From assembly GCA_002419385.1 (NCBI GenBank), contig DIFZ01000011.1:6123-70122 (forward strand): a stretch of 64,000 bases of DNA, in the 5' to 3' direction. Origin of the DNA: Geobacter sp. UBA5735 (GTDB lineage: Bacteria > Desulfobacterota > Desulfuromonadia > Geobacterales > Geobacteraceae). Positions 16,934 to 24,887 of this stretch are shown here, in pieces. Below the pieces are notes generated by a model. It saw only the letters and a program-made list of their open reading frames with translations, searched no databases and was not told the DNA's origin. The position numbers and the translations under genes were made by a program. How positions within the stretch are numbered: position 1 is the first letter of the stretch; every line of letters starts with the position of its first letter.

Positions 16934-18225
16934 GTAGCCGATCGGAAGACAGACAGGCCTGCGCAGAGGCAAACGGCATCCACGTGGTTGTAAAACCCAT
17001 AGGGCCGGCGTGTAACCTCGACTGTGCGTATTGTTTCTACCTGGAGAAGCAGGCACTGTTCTCTGCCGGCGAGGATTTCCGGATGTCGGACGAGGTCCTT
17101 GCCACTTTCATCAGGAGCTATGTGCATGCCCAGCCTGGTCCGGTTGTTGATTTCGTCTGGCAGGGGGGCGAGCCGACCCTGCTGGGGGTTGAATTTTTCA
17201 GAAGAGTTGTCCAGCTGCAGGCGCCCTTTTCCGGGCGCAAGACCATTAACAATTCTCTGCAGACCAACGGCACCCTGCTTGACGACGAGTGGTGCGTTTT
17301 CCTGAAGCAGCACAATTTCATGGTGGGCATCAGCCTGGATGGGCCACGGGAGATTCATGACCGCTACCGTCGCGACCGCGCCGGGAACGGCACCTTCGAT
17401 TCGGTGATGCGCGGACTGAGGCTGTTGAAGAAACATGGGGTCGCGTTCAACGTCATGGCCAGCGTTGCCCGGGAGACCGCGGCGAGACCACTTGAGGTCT
17501 ACCGCTTTTTCAAGGACGAAGGTGTGAAGTTTATTCAGTTCGCTCCCATCATCGAGCGCCTTCCCGAAGCCTCAGCCAGGGATCTGGGTCTGAGCCTGGC
17601 CGCTCCGGCTCTGCTGGATGGGCAGGAGCGGAACCGGGACGTAACCCCGTGGACGGTGATCCCGGAGGAATACGGGGATTTTCTGATCTCGATCTACGAG
17701 GAGTGGGTCCGTCATGACGTGGGCACGGTCTTTGTCATGAACTTCGAGTGGGCGCTCAATGCCTGGTTAGGCAATCCCTCACCGGTCTGCGCTCACGCCC
17801 GGCAGTGCGGCCGTTCGGTGGTGCTGGAGCATAACGGCGACCTGTTCGCCTGCGATCACTATGTCTATCCGGAATACCGTCTCGGCACTATTCTGCGTGA
17901 CGACCTGGCCGGTATGGTTGAGAAGTCCATCAGGTCGGGTTTCGGCGTTAACAAGGAATCGGCCCTGCCGGAGTGGTGCGGAAAATGTGATGTGCTGGCG
18001 GCCTGCCGGGGTGGGTGTCCCAAGCACCGTTTTCTGGAGACCTGTCACTCCGAACCGGGACTGCAGTATCTTTGCGCGGGCTACAAGAAGTTCTTCCGGC
18101 ATATCCGCAAGTACCTGCGCGTGATGGCCACACTGCTGGAGAACGGGCTTCCTCCTTCCTATGTGATGGATGCGGTGAAGGGGCCCCTGGTGATCAAGCG
18201 GGGGCAGGGTGTTTCGAGTAAATAG
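16930..18225 (+). CDS. Anaerobic sulfatase-maturating enzyme (radical SAM/SPASM)
   Basis: 431 residues. The radical-SAM cluster motif is C28-N-L-D-C32-A-Y-C35, followed by the F-Y-L-E-K pattern typical of anSME enzymes. The SAM-binding G-G-E-P-T-L is about 40 residues later. The C-terminal SPASM part carries further cysteines (C-A-H-A-R-Q-C, C-D-H-Y-V-Y-P-E, W-C-G-K-C-D-V-L-A-A-C-R-G-G-C-P-K) for two auxiliary [4Fe-4S] clusters. It oxidises the active-site Cys or Ser of sulfatases to formylglycine in the cytoplasm before export. Two Ser-type and one Cys-type sulfatase in this module are its likely substrates. Cotranscribed with a secreted protein 16 bp downstream. Confidence 0.93.
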   Translation: MSSRSEDRQACAEANGIHVVVKPIGPACNLDCAYCFYLEKQALFSAGEDFRMSDEVLATFIRSYVHAQPGPVVDFVWQGGEPTLLGVEFFRRVVQLQAPFSGRKTINNSLQTNGTLLDDEWCVFLKQHNFMVGISLDGPREIHDRYRRDRAGNGTFDSVMRGLRLLKKHGVAFNVMASVARETAARPLEVYRFFKDEGVKFIQFAPIIERLPEASARDLGLSLAAPALLDGQERNRDVTPWTVIPEEYGDFLISIYEEWVRHDVGTVFVMNFEWALNAWLGNPSPVCAHARQCGRSVVLEHNGDLFACDHYVYPEYRLGTILRDDLAGMVEKSIRSGFGVNKESALPEWCGKCDVLAACRGGCPKHRFLETCHSEPGLQYLCAGYKKFFRHIRKYLRVMATLLENGLPPSYVMDAVKGPLVIKRGQGVSSK

Positions 18226-18241
18226 GATCAAAGGAGAAAAG

Positions 18242-18733
18242 ATGACAGGAAAGTCCTCACGCATCGATATGGCATGTATCCCGCTTTCAGTTTTTAACCG
18301 TGTTGCGGGGCAGAAAATCAGGCTGATTCTCTTCGGTATGGCAGTGGCGGTGTTCAGCACAGTATGTGCGCCTTTTCCGGTCACAGGAGCTGTGCCGGCG
18401 GTAGCCGCCCAAATCAAGGGGCCGATCGATTTTCAGCGATTAGCCGGGCGATGGGTTCGAAGCGATGGGGGCTATGTGCTTGAACTGAGGGATCTCAAAA
18501 GTGATGGCAGCGTGAAGGCGGCGTACTTCAACCCGCGGCCGATTAACGTCTCTAGCGCCGAGGTGCACAAAATCAATGACAAAATAAACATTTTTGTCGA
18601 ACTGCGAGACATCAACTACCCGGGTTCCAAATACAACCTGCGCTATGATCCCAAGACCGACCGGTTGCTCGGGACCTATTTTCAGGCGGTTGATCGTCAG
18701 TTGTTCGAGGTGGAGTTTGTCCGGACAAAATAA
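18242..18733 (+). CDS. Small secreted protein, unknown function
   Basis: 163 residues from the ATG at 18242, preceded by AAAGGAGAAAAG; an in-frame start at 18209 lies inside the maturase gene. A long N-region precedes the hydrophobic core of a signal peptide (residues about 27-50). The mature part of about 110 residues begins D-F-Q-R-L-A-G-R-W-V-R-S-D-G-G-Y and looks like a small beta-barrel or lipocalin-like fold (alternating strands, G-R-W near the start, Y-N-L-R-Y-D and G-T-Y-F). I do not recognise the family. It is the last gene before the IS256 element and only 16 bp behind the maturase. Confidence 0.65.
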   Translation: MTGKSSRIDMACIPLSVFNRVAGQKIRLILFGMAVAVFSTVCAPFPVTGAVPAVAAQIKGPIDFQRLAGRWVRSDGGYVLELRDLKSDGSVKAAYFNPRPINVSSAEVHKINDKINIFVELRDINYPGSKYNLRYDPKTDRLLGTYFQAVDRQLFEVEFVRTK

Positions 18734-18843
18734 CCAGGGGGTACTGCTGTTGTGCGGCCGCACCATAATGATCTGAAATGAATAAATGAATTGATACGAC
18801 CCTACCCAGGCAGAACAGGGGCTTGGCTCGTAAGGCCCCGGAG

Positions 18844-20125
18844 GGGGGTGTAAAGTAGATTGTGTAAGTGGCTAAAATCGGTAAATACAAATAGATAGGA
18901 GAGACCGATGGCCACAACAGAAGAACTGCTCGATGTATTGATGAAAGACTACAAGAAACCGGAAGATTTGATTGGTGAAAACGGACTTCTGAAACAGTTC
19001 ACCAAGAGACTCTTAGAACGGGCAATGCAAAGCGAACTGACTGAACACCTTGGTTATGAGAAACACGCTCCCAATGGCAAGAACAGTGGTAATTCCAGAA
19101 ACGGTGGGTATAAGAAAACCATCTCTGGTGATTTTGGAAGCCTCGATATTCCTACCCCCCGTGACCGCAATTCAACATTTGAACCGGTGATCCTTCCTAA
19201 AGGTGAAACCCGCTTTACCGGCTTTGATGACAAGATTATCTCCATGTATGCCCGGGGCATGACCACCCGTGACATACAAGGTCATTTACAGGAGATTTAC
19301 GGGATAGATGTCTCCCCTGCCTTGATTTCCCAAGTTACCGATGCTGTCAGTGAAGAGGTCCTGCTGTGGCAGAACCGACCACTGGATGAGGTATATCCGA
19401 TTGTCTACCTTGATGCAGTCAGGATAAAGGTGCGTCATGAAAGTAGAGTCATCAACAAGGCGGTCTATCTTGCTATCGGCATCAATATGGATGGCATCAA
19501 AGAGGTTCTTGGCATGTGGACTTCTGAAAACGAGGGTGCCAAGTTCTGGCTTCAGGTTGTTACGGAACTGAAGAATCGTGGCGTAAAAGAAATCTTCATT
19601 GCCTGCGTGGATGGACTCAAGGGCTTCCCGGAGGCAATAGAAGCAGTATATCCAAATACCCAGATTCAGCTTTGCATCGTCCATATGGTGCGTCATGGCC
19701 TGAACTATGTTTCATGGAAGCAGCGTAAAGAAGTAGCGACTGATCTGAAGACCATCTATCAAGCACCAACCGTAGAAATGGCAGAGAAAAACCTTGATAC
19801 ATTTGCCGCTAAGTGGGATGCCAGTCATCCGACTATATCAAGGTCATGGCGAAACAACTGGGAACGGATCATTCCACTATTCTCGTATCCTAAGGATATA
19901 CGCAAGGCAATCTACACGACAAACGCTATCGAGTTACTTAACATGTCACTTCGTAAAGTCACCAAGAATCGTGGTCATTTTCCCAATGACGAAGCGATGT
20001 TCAAGCTGATATATTTGGCATTGAAAAACATTGCGAAAAAATGGACAATGCCGATCAGAGACTGGAAGTCAGCATTGAATCAGTTTAGTATTATGTTTCA
20101 AGACAGGTTGCCGGCCTTCTGTTAA
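18844..20125 (+). mobile_element. IS256-family element, right end missing
   Basis: The left tip is taken as the G-run followed by GTGTAAAGTAGATTGTGTAAG at about 18844-18868, a form typical of IS256-group ends. The matching inverted terminal repeat is not present after the transposase stop at 20125: only 46 bases separate it from the next gene, and they contain that gene's ribosome-binding site. The element therefore appears truncated on the right and unlikely to move by itself. The left boundary is approximate. Confidence 0.7.
18908..20125 (+). CDS. IS256-family transposase
   Basis: 405 residues, full length for the family. It has the mutator-type start (L-T-E-H-L-G-Y), N-S-R-N-G-G-Y, the D-x-x-x-x-R-D-R segment, the first catalytic Asp in V-Y-L-D-A-V, the second in A-C-V-D-G-L-K-G-F-P-E-A-I, and the Glu in T-N-A-I-E-L-L-N (DDE). 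The C-x2-H pattern (C-I-V-H-M-V-R) typical of IS256 is present. AGGAGA precedes the ATG. Base composition is lower in GC than the neighbouring sulfatases. The frame is intact although the right end of the element is missing. Confidence 0.93.
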   Translation: MATTEELLDVLMKDYKKPEDLIGENGLLKQFTKRLLERAMQSELTEHLGYEKHAPNGKNSGNSRNGGYKKTISGDFGSLDIPTPRDRNSTFEPVILPKGETRFTGFDDKIISMYARGMTTRDIQGHLQEIYGIDVSPALISQVTDAVSEEVLLWQNRPLDEVYPIVYLDAVRIKVRHESRVINKAVYLAIGINMDGIKEVLGMWTSENEGAKFWLQVVTELKNRGVKEIFIACVDGLKGFPEAIEAVYPNTQIQLCIVHMVRHGLNYVSWKQRKEVATDLKTIYQAPTVEMAEKNLDTFAAKWDASHPTISRSWRNNWERIIPLFSYPKDIRKAIYTTNAIELLNMSLRKVTKNRGHFPNDEAMFKLIYLALKNIAKKWTMPIRDWKSALNQFSIMFQDRLPAFC

Positions 20126-20171
20126 GCGGCGCAATATCAAATAGCAATTATCAACTACAAGGAGTGCAGAC

Positions 20172-21980
20172 ATGAATGATCACGATGACTCCAAATCCTC
20201 TATTTCGCGGCGTGATTTTCTGCGCTTTGCCGGCGTAGGTGTGACGGCATTGGGTCTAGGCGCCTTTGATATCTCGACCAATGTGGCATCCGCAGCGTCT
20301 GGAGCGCGTCAGTTGCCACAGGGTGGCGCGCGGAGCAAGGCCCCCTACAACATCCTCTTTATTCTTACTGATCAGGAACGTTTCTTTCGCCCTGGTGAAC
20401 TGCCGATCGGTTTCAGCCTGCCTGCCCACGAGCGTTTAACAATGCAGGGGACGACCTTCGTGAATCACCGTATTAACTCCTGCGTCTGCACGCCCTCGCG
20501 CTCGGTGCTGTATACCGGTCAGCACATTCAACAAACCAGGATGTTCGACAATACCAACTTCCCCTGGATCAGCAGCATGTCGACCGACATTCGCACCTTG
20601 GGTGACATGTTGCGAGAGGCCGGCTACTACAGTGCGTACAAGGGCAAGTGGCACCTGACCAAGGAATTCGAGACCGTAAATAAACTGGGCACGCCCACCA
20701 AGATCTTTACGCAGGAAATGGAGGACTATGGCTTCTCCGACTATATGGGTATAGGCGACATCATCGCGCACCACCAGGGTGGTTATCTGCACGACGGCGT
20801 GATTGCCGCAATGTCCGGAAGCTGGTTGCGAGGCAAGGGGCGCGAACTGGCGGCTCAAGGCAAGCCGTGGTTTCTCGCCGTCAACCTGGTCAATCCACAT
20901 GATGTCATGTTCTATGATACCGATGCACCCGGCACGCCACACCAAGCCACGAGCGCCCTCAGCCATGTAGTGCGGGAGCCGGATGACCCACTTTACGACA
21001 AACAATGGCGCTTCAAACTCCCGGCAAATCATGCACAAGCAATTGACGCCCCTGGGCGTCCACCGGCACACCGTGACTTCCTCCGTTCACATGATGCGCT
21101 GGTGGGTGAAATCCTCAACGAAGAACCTCGCTGGCGACGGCGGCACAACTACTACCTGAACTGCTTGCGCGACGTCGATCGCAATATTGCCACAGTGCTC
21201 GCCGAACTCGATGCCGCGGGACTCACTGAGCGCACCATCGTCATCCTGACTGCTGACCATGGTGACATGGATGGCGCGCACCTGTTGCATGCAAAGGGCG
21301 CGGTATCGTATCGAGAACAGAATAACGTGCCGCTGATTGTGGCGCATCCCGCCTACCCTGGGGGCAAGCGATGCCGTGCCGTCACGTCGCATGTTGATCT
21401 TGCACCGACGCTGATTGCACTGACCGGCGTGGCCCAGGACAAACGCGCCAATATCGTCAAGGGCCTTCCGGGCAAGGATTTCTCCGGAGTACTGACTGCC
21501 CCGGAACGTGCAGACGTTAATGCCGTCCGGAATGGTGTGCTGTTCAACTACAATATGTTCGCGTACCTCGACGGGGATTTTCTCCACAAGGCCGTTGCAT
21601 ACATCAAGCAGGGAGGGAATCCGAAACAACTCAAGGACGCCGGCATTGTCCCGGACATGAGGAAACGTGGTGCGGTCAGGATGGTATATGATGGCCAGTA
21701 CGTGTTTGCTCGCTATTTCTCGCCAAAGCAGCACAACCTGCCGATGACTTTGGAAGATCTCTACCAACTCAATGATGTCGAGCTGTACGATGTCAAAGCC
21801 GACCCCCTTGAGATGAAGAATCTCGCTGCGAATGGCAGGCAGCACCGCGAACTCGTTGTCGCCATGAACGAGAAACTCAACAGTCTTATCGAAGCAGAAG
21901 TCGGCGAGGACCGCGGCCAAATGTTGCCCGGTGGCATCGGGGCGGGTTGGGAAGTGACCCCGGAAACGATGGCGCCTTGA
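20172..21980 (+). CDS. Sulfatase, Cys-type, Tat-exported
   Basis: 602 residues. The N-terminus carries a twin-arginine signal (S-R-R-D-F-L-R-F-A-G, then a hydrophobic segment and A-S-A-A-S), so the protein is exported folded, after maturation in the cytoplasm. The sulfatase fold begins N-I-L-F-I-L-T-D-Q-E-R. The formylglycine motif is C106-T-P-S-R110 then Y-T-G, a Cys-type site, unlike the two Ser-type enzymes upstream. Y-K-G-K-W-H-L and L-T-A-D-H-G-D-M-D-G are metal and substrate-site elements. A good ribosome-binding site (AAGGAG) lies before the ATG. The gene directly follows the truncated IS256 element and may be transcribed by read-through from it. Confidence 0.9.
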   Translation: MNDHDDSKSSISRRDFLRFAGVGVTALGLGAFDISTNVASAASGARQLPQGGARSKAPYNILFILTDQERFFRPGELPIGFSLPAHERLTMQGTTFVNHRINSCVCTPSRSVLYTGQHIQQTRMFDNTNFPWISSMSTDIRTLGDMLREAGYYSAYKGKWHLTKEFETVNKLGTPTKIFTQEMEDYGFSDYMGIGDIIAHHQGGYLHDGVIAAMSGSWLRGKGRELAAQGKPWFLAVNLVNPHDVMFYDTDAPGTPHQATSALSHVVREPDDPLYDKQWRFKLPANHAQAIDAPGRPPAHRDFLRSHDALVGEILNEEPRWRRRHNYYLNCLRDVDRNIATVLAELDAAGLTERTIVILTADHGDMDGAHLLHAKGAVSYREQNNVPLIVAHPAYPGGKRCRAVTSHVDLAPTLIALTGVAQDKRANIVKGLPGKDFSGVLTAPERADVNAVRNGVLFNYNMFAYLDGDFLHKAVAYIKQGGNPKQLKDAGIVPDMRKRGAVRMVYDGQYVFARYFSPKQHNLPMTLEDLYQLNDVELYDVKADPLEMKNLAANGRQHRELVVAMNEKLNSLIEAEVGEDRGQMLPGGIGAGWEVTPETMAP

Positions 21981-22214
21981 GTCAACCGGCCCTTCTCAGT
22001 TGGCGCCCGGTTTTGACAAGGAAAATGCTGAGGGGTCGCGTCACCAAATTTTAAAAAGTGAAAATCTGCTGACATTCCAGCAAGGCTTATGGACGCCGAC
22101 CGCCCGATAAAGCTGGGTGGGCGGGTTATGGCCCGGCCCGTTGGAATGACGCTGAACTTTAGAAAATCGAAAAGTCATTTACACAATCAGATTGACAGTC
22201 CCCCGGAGGGAACA

Positions 22215-23498
22215 ATGCGAATTTCACGGAAACTGCTGTTTCAATCGGCCTTCATCATGCTGTCGGTGGTGCTGTTGCCCGCGGCTCTCACTGCCGGTGG
22301 CCTGACTCTGTATGAAGCCGCCACCCCCGATGTCGGCTATGCCTCTGCCGGTTATGCGGCCAGGGCCAATGACCCGGGTACGCTGCTCACCAACCCGGCC
22401 GGCATGACCCGTCTGAAGGGCTCGCAGCTCCAGGTAGGCGCTCAGCTTCTCTATGGGGATGTGAATTTCAGGTCTGAAGCAGGGACCACGGTCAATGGCA
22501 ACGACGGCGGCAACGGGCTTGGGCTTTTGCCTGCCCTGAGCACTTTCGGGACCTATCAAGTCAACCCCGACCTGACCATCGGAGTCGGCATATTCTCCAA
22601 TTTCGGGCTCGGGCTTTGGTATGACGAGGACTGGGTGGGACGTTATTACGTGAAGAACGCCATCCTGATGGGGCTCTCCGTCATGCCGGCGGCCGCCTAC
22701 CGCTTTACCGATCAGATCTCGGTCGGTGTCGGTGTCAACCTGATGTACGGCTATCTCCGGGAGACGGTTGCCATCAACAATATCGATCCAGGGCTTGGCG
22801 ACGGCCAGCTGAAAATCAAGGACAGTACCTTTGGTATCGGGGCAACCGTGGGCGTCCTCTATGAGCTCTCGGCAGGGACCCGGTTCGGTGTCACCTATAC
22901 CACTCCCATCAAGCTCAGATTTTCCGACAGGCCGGAATTCTCCTCTACAGGACCTGGCATCTCTAACATTCTGACCACCAGGGGGCTGAATTCCGCCACG
23001 CTCGATCTCGGCATGACGGTGCCGCAGGCAGTGATGGTGAGTTTTTACCATGAGTTTAACGACACCTGGGCGCTTCTCGGCAATTTCGGCTGGCAGAACT
23101 GGTCCGAGTTCGGCAAACTCGATGTCTCACTCTCCTCAGATGCCAACCCGGATTTGACCACCGACCTCAAGTACAAGGACACCTGGCACGGCGCCCTTGG
23201 CGCCCAGTACCGGCTCTCGGAACCCTGGCTGATTACCGGAGGGGTTGCCTACGACAGCAGCATGCTCGATGACTCCAACCGGTCGCCTGCACTGCCTCTC
23301 GGTTGGGCATGGCGTTTTGCCCTTGGCACCCAGTACGATCTGAGAAAGGACCTTTGCCTGGGGTTCGCCTATGAGTATGTCTATGGCGGAAGTCCCAACA
23401 TCAACGTCAGCCGCGGGCCCTTGGCCGGTACTGTTGTCGGGGAATACCCGGATATGTCGATTCAGTATGTTACCGCTACCATAAACTGGAAATTCTGA
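22215..23498 (+). CDS. FadL/TodX-type outer-membrane porin for hydrophobic compounds
   Basis: 427 residues from the ATG at 22215, preceded by CGGAGGGA; longer in-frame starts have no ribosome-binding site. Signal peptide with cleavage near T-A-G-G (residue 30). The mature start G-L-T-L-Y-E-A-A-T-P-D-V-G-Y-A-S-A-G-Y is the plug-type N-terminus of the OMPP1/FadL family, followed by A-R-A-N-D-P-G-T-L-L-T-N-P-A-G-M, a hallmark of it. The protein ends in W-K-F, the terminal aromatic expected for outer-membrane barrels. It should admit long-chain or aromatic molecules. Last gene of the sulfatase module before the second ABM cassette. Confidence 0.9.
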   Translation: MRISRKLLFQSAFIMLSVVLLPAALTAGGLTLYEAATPDVGYASAGYAARANDPGTLLTNPAGMTRLKGSQLQVGAQLLYGDVNFRSEAGTTVNGNDGGNGLGLLPALSTFGTYQVNPDLTIGVGIFSNFGLGLWYDEDWVGRYYVKNAILMGLSVMPAAAYRFTDQISVGVGVNLMYGYLRETVAINNIDPGLGDGQLKIKDSTFGIGATVGVLYELSAGTRFGVTYTTPIKLRFSDRPEFSSTGPGISNILTTRGLNSATLDLGMTVPQAVMVSFYHEFNDTWALLGNFGWQNWSEFGKLDVSLSSDANPDLTTDLKYKDTWHGALGAQYRLSEPWLITGGVAYDSSMLDDSNRSPALPLGWAWRFALGTQYDLRKDLCLGFAYEYVYGGSPNINVSRGPLAGTVVGEYPDMSIQYVTATINWKF

Positions 23499-23543
23499 GA
23501 AGGGTTTCTGTTTGAGGAATGCTATTCAAGATTGTGGTCAAAA

Positions 23544-23605
23544 AATTCCCGGATGAAAAAACTCGCATCATCCTCCGTTACGAAAAGGGCGAAATATCGT
23601 TCTGA
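23544..23605 (+). pseudogene. Remnant of the activator gene 3' end in copy B
   Basis: The bases AATTCCCGGATGAAAAAACT and the following ~40 match the last codons of the activator gene (6997-7059), including the stop codon position. There is a one-base deletion relative to that gene, so the frame is broken. No upstream part of the gene is present. It shows that the cassette was copied from the activator end of the region. Confidence 0.75.
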
Positions 23606-23620
23606 AGCCGATATTTCGTC
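23590..23620. promoter_or_regulatory. Paired palindromic operator, copy 3
   Basis: CGAAATATCG (23590-23599) and CGATATTTCG (23609-23618), centres 19 bp apart. Compared with copy 2 the inner bases have changed in both arms so that pairing of the two arms is kept (GAGATATC with GATATCTC became GAAATATC with GATATTTC). About 130 bp upstream of the predicted start of the second ABM transcript. Confidence 0.7.
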
Positions 23621-23707
23621 CGTTTCACTATCCCCCCCTGCTTTTCTTTCCCCTTTAAATCCTTTAATTCCAGCTGGATACCTTCTTTTGGCCGGTACTG
23701 TTCTGAT

Positions 23708-23723
23708 TGGCACGAAACTCGGA
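23708..23723 (+). promoter_or_regulatory. Sigma54-like promoter of ABM gene 2
   Basis: TGGCACGAAACTCGGA keeps the -24 box TGGCAC and the second GG of the copy at 7162. As there, it lies directly before the ABM start codon, which points to an almost leaderless transcript if this is the promoter. Confidence 0.45.
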
Positions 23724-23736
23724 TACCTTTTCAGGT

Positions 23737-24075
23737 ATGAGAATACTCTCAATCGTACAAATTGTTCCAATAGCCGAAAAACGCGCCGAGATTCTGCAAA
23801 TCCTTTCTTCCATCAAGGAGCCGGTCCAGGCGATACCTGACTGTCTCGACTGTCGTATCTGCCAGGAAGAATCGGATGAGGGGATGATTGTCTACCTGGA
23901 GCAGTGGCGGACCTGGGAAGCCTTCATGCGGCACCTTCGCTCGGAAACCTATGCAAAAATCCTTGAGGCGATCGAACTGTCCCGTGAAATGCCCAGTGTG
24001 ACGTATTTCGAGGTCTCCTCGATAAAAGGAATGGATCTGCTCAATGCGGTACGAGGTGAAAAGGTGCGTGATTGA
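23737..24075 (+). CDS. ABM-domain small protein 2
   Basis: 112 residues, paralogue of the protein at 7191 (15 substitutions in the first ~111 positions by my count, then a different last few residues because of a one-base length difference near the end). The C-L-D-C-R-I-C triad, the M-I-V-Y-L-E-Q-W strand and the helix ending E-L-S-R-E-M-P-S-V-T-Y-F-E-V are kept. Substitutions are mainly in the first 65 residues; the second half is nearly identical, and 89 nt of its gene are identical to copy A. The gene is followed after 80 bp by a DUF3313-like lipoprotein and the lipid transport operon, which may be cotranscribed. Confidence 0.75.
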   Translation: MRILSIVQIVPIAEKRAEILQILSSIKEPVQAIPDCLDCRICQEESDEGMIVYLEQWRTWEAFMRHLRSETYAKILEAIELSREMPSVTYFEVSSIKGMDLLNAVRGEKVRD

Positions 24076-24155
24076 GGAAGCCCGCTGCTGCGGGAGGCGA
24101 AGTTGGTGAAAGCATTTGCCGATCACGAACCCTACAAAAAAAGGAGGAACCATCA

Positions 24156-24854
24156 ATGGAAAAAAGAAACTCGTTAGTGAAGGGCTTGCTGCTCTTCGTC
24201 GGTACGGTGATGCTGAGTGCCTGCGGTGCCAGCTACCAGGCGCGCAGCATGGATGTGCAGCCATCGACACTGGTCGACCAGACGGTTCTGCAGAAAGGTG
24301 GGGACGATCAGGCGCTCTACCGGTATGTGAATCCGGATGTGAAGATTAGCGACTACACCAAGATCATCATCGATCCGGTCTTGATCGTCAAGGATGCCGA
24401 ACTCGACGCGAAAGAGCGGGAAAACTACCAGAAGCTTGCCAATAATGCCCTGGTCTACCTGAACCAGGAACTTGGGCAGGACTACCAGATCGTGACCAGC
24501 CCCGAAGCGGCCACCATGCGGATCCAGTTTGCCATTATCGATGCCGACACTTCAAAGCCGGCCCGCAATGTCTTGTCGTCCGTCTCACCAATCGGCATCG
24601 GCATGAATCTCGTCAAGTATGGCGCCACCGGCAAACAGTCCGGAGTCGGTGAAATCTCCGCCGAGATAAAGGTTACCGACGCCATGAGCGGGATGCTGAT
24701 TGGCGCTGCAATAGACAAGCGTGTTGGCGGAAAGAGCCCAAAGGGGATCGTGGATACCTGGTACAATGCCGACCAGGCTCTGCTGTACTGGGCAAAACAG
24801 GTTCGGTATGTCATGTGCAACCATCGGGGCGGGTCCAACTGCGTCAAGCCGTAA
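24156..24854 (+). CDS. DUF3313-type lipoprotein
   Basis: 232 residues from the ATG at 24156, preceded by AAGGAGGAA; the longer in-frame start overlaps the ABM gene and has no ribosome-binding site. Type II signal peptide with lipobox L-S-A-C (Cys 23). The body matches the DUF3313 pattern: Y-T-K-I-I-I-D-P-V, L-V-Y-L-N-Q-E-L-G, an A-x-M-R-I-Q-F-A-I block, then G-E-I-S-A-E-I-K-V-T-D-A and a late W-Y-N-A-D-Q-A. The function is unknown. It lies directly before the MlaE-type permease gene and is probably the first lipoprotein of the same operon, paired with the PqiC-like lipoprotein at its other end. Confidence 0.7.
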   Translation: MEKRNSLVKGLLLFVGTVMLSACGASYQARSMDVQPSTLVDQTVLQKGGDDQALYRYVNPDVKISDYTKIIIDPVLIVKDAELDAKERENYQKLANNALVYLNQELGQDYQIVTSPEAATMRIQFAIIDADTSKPARNVLSSVSPIGIGMNLVKYGATGKQSGVGEISAEIKVTDAMSGMLIGAAIDKRVGGKSPKGIVDTWYNADQALLYWAKQVRYVMCNHRGGSNCVKP

Positions 24855-24887
24855 CCGGCTGGTGCGAGGTATCTGAAAGAGGTGCTC

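Larger units (their letters stand above)
23544..24082 (+). repeat. Direct repeat copy B
   Basis: Second copy of the segment 6997-7537 in the same orientation. Similarity runs from the activator-gene remnant through the palindrome pair and promoter to just past the ABM stop codon (TTGAGGAAGCC). Outside these limits the sequences are unrelated. Confidence 0.9.
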
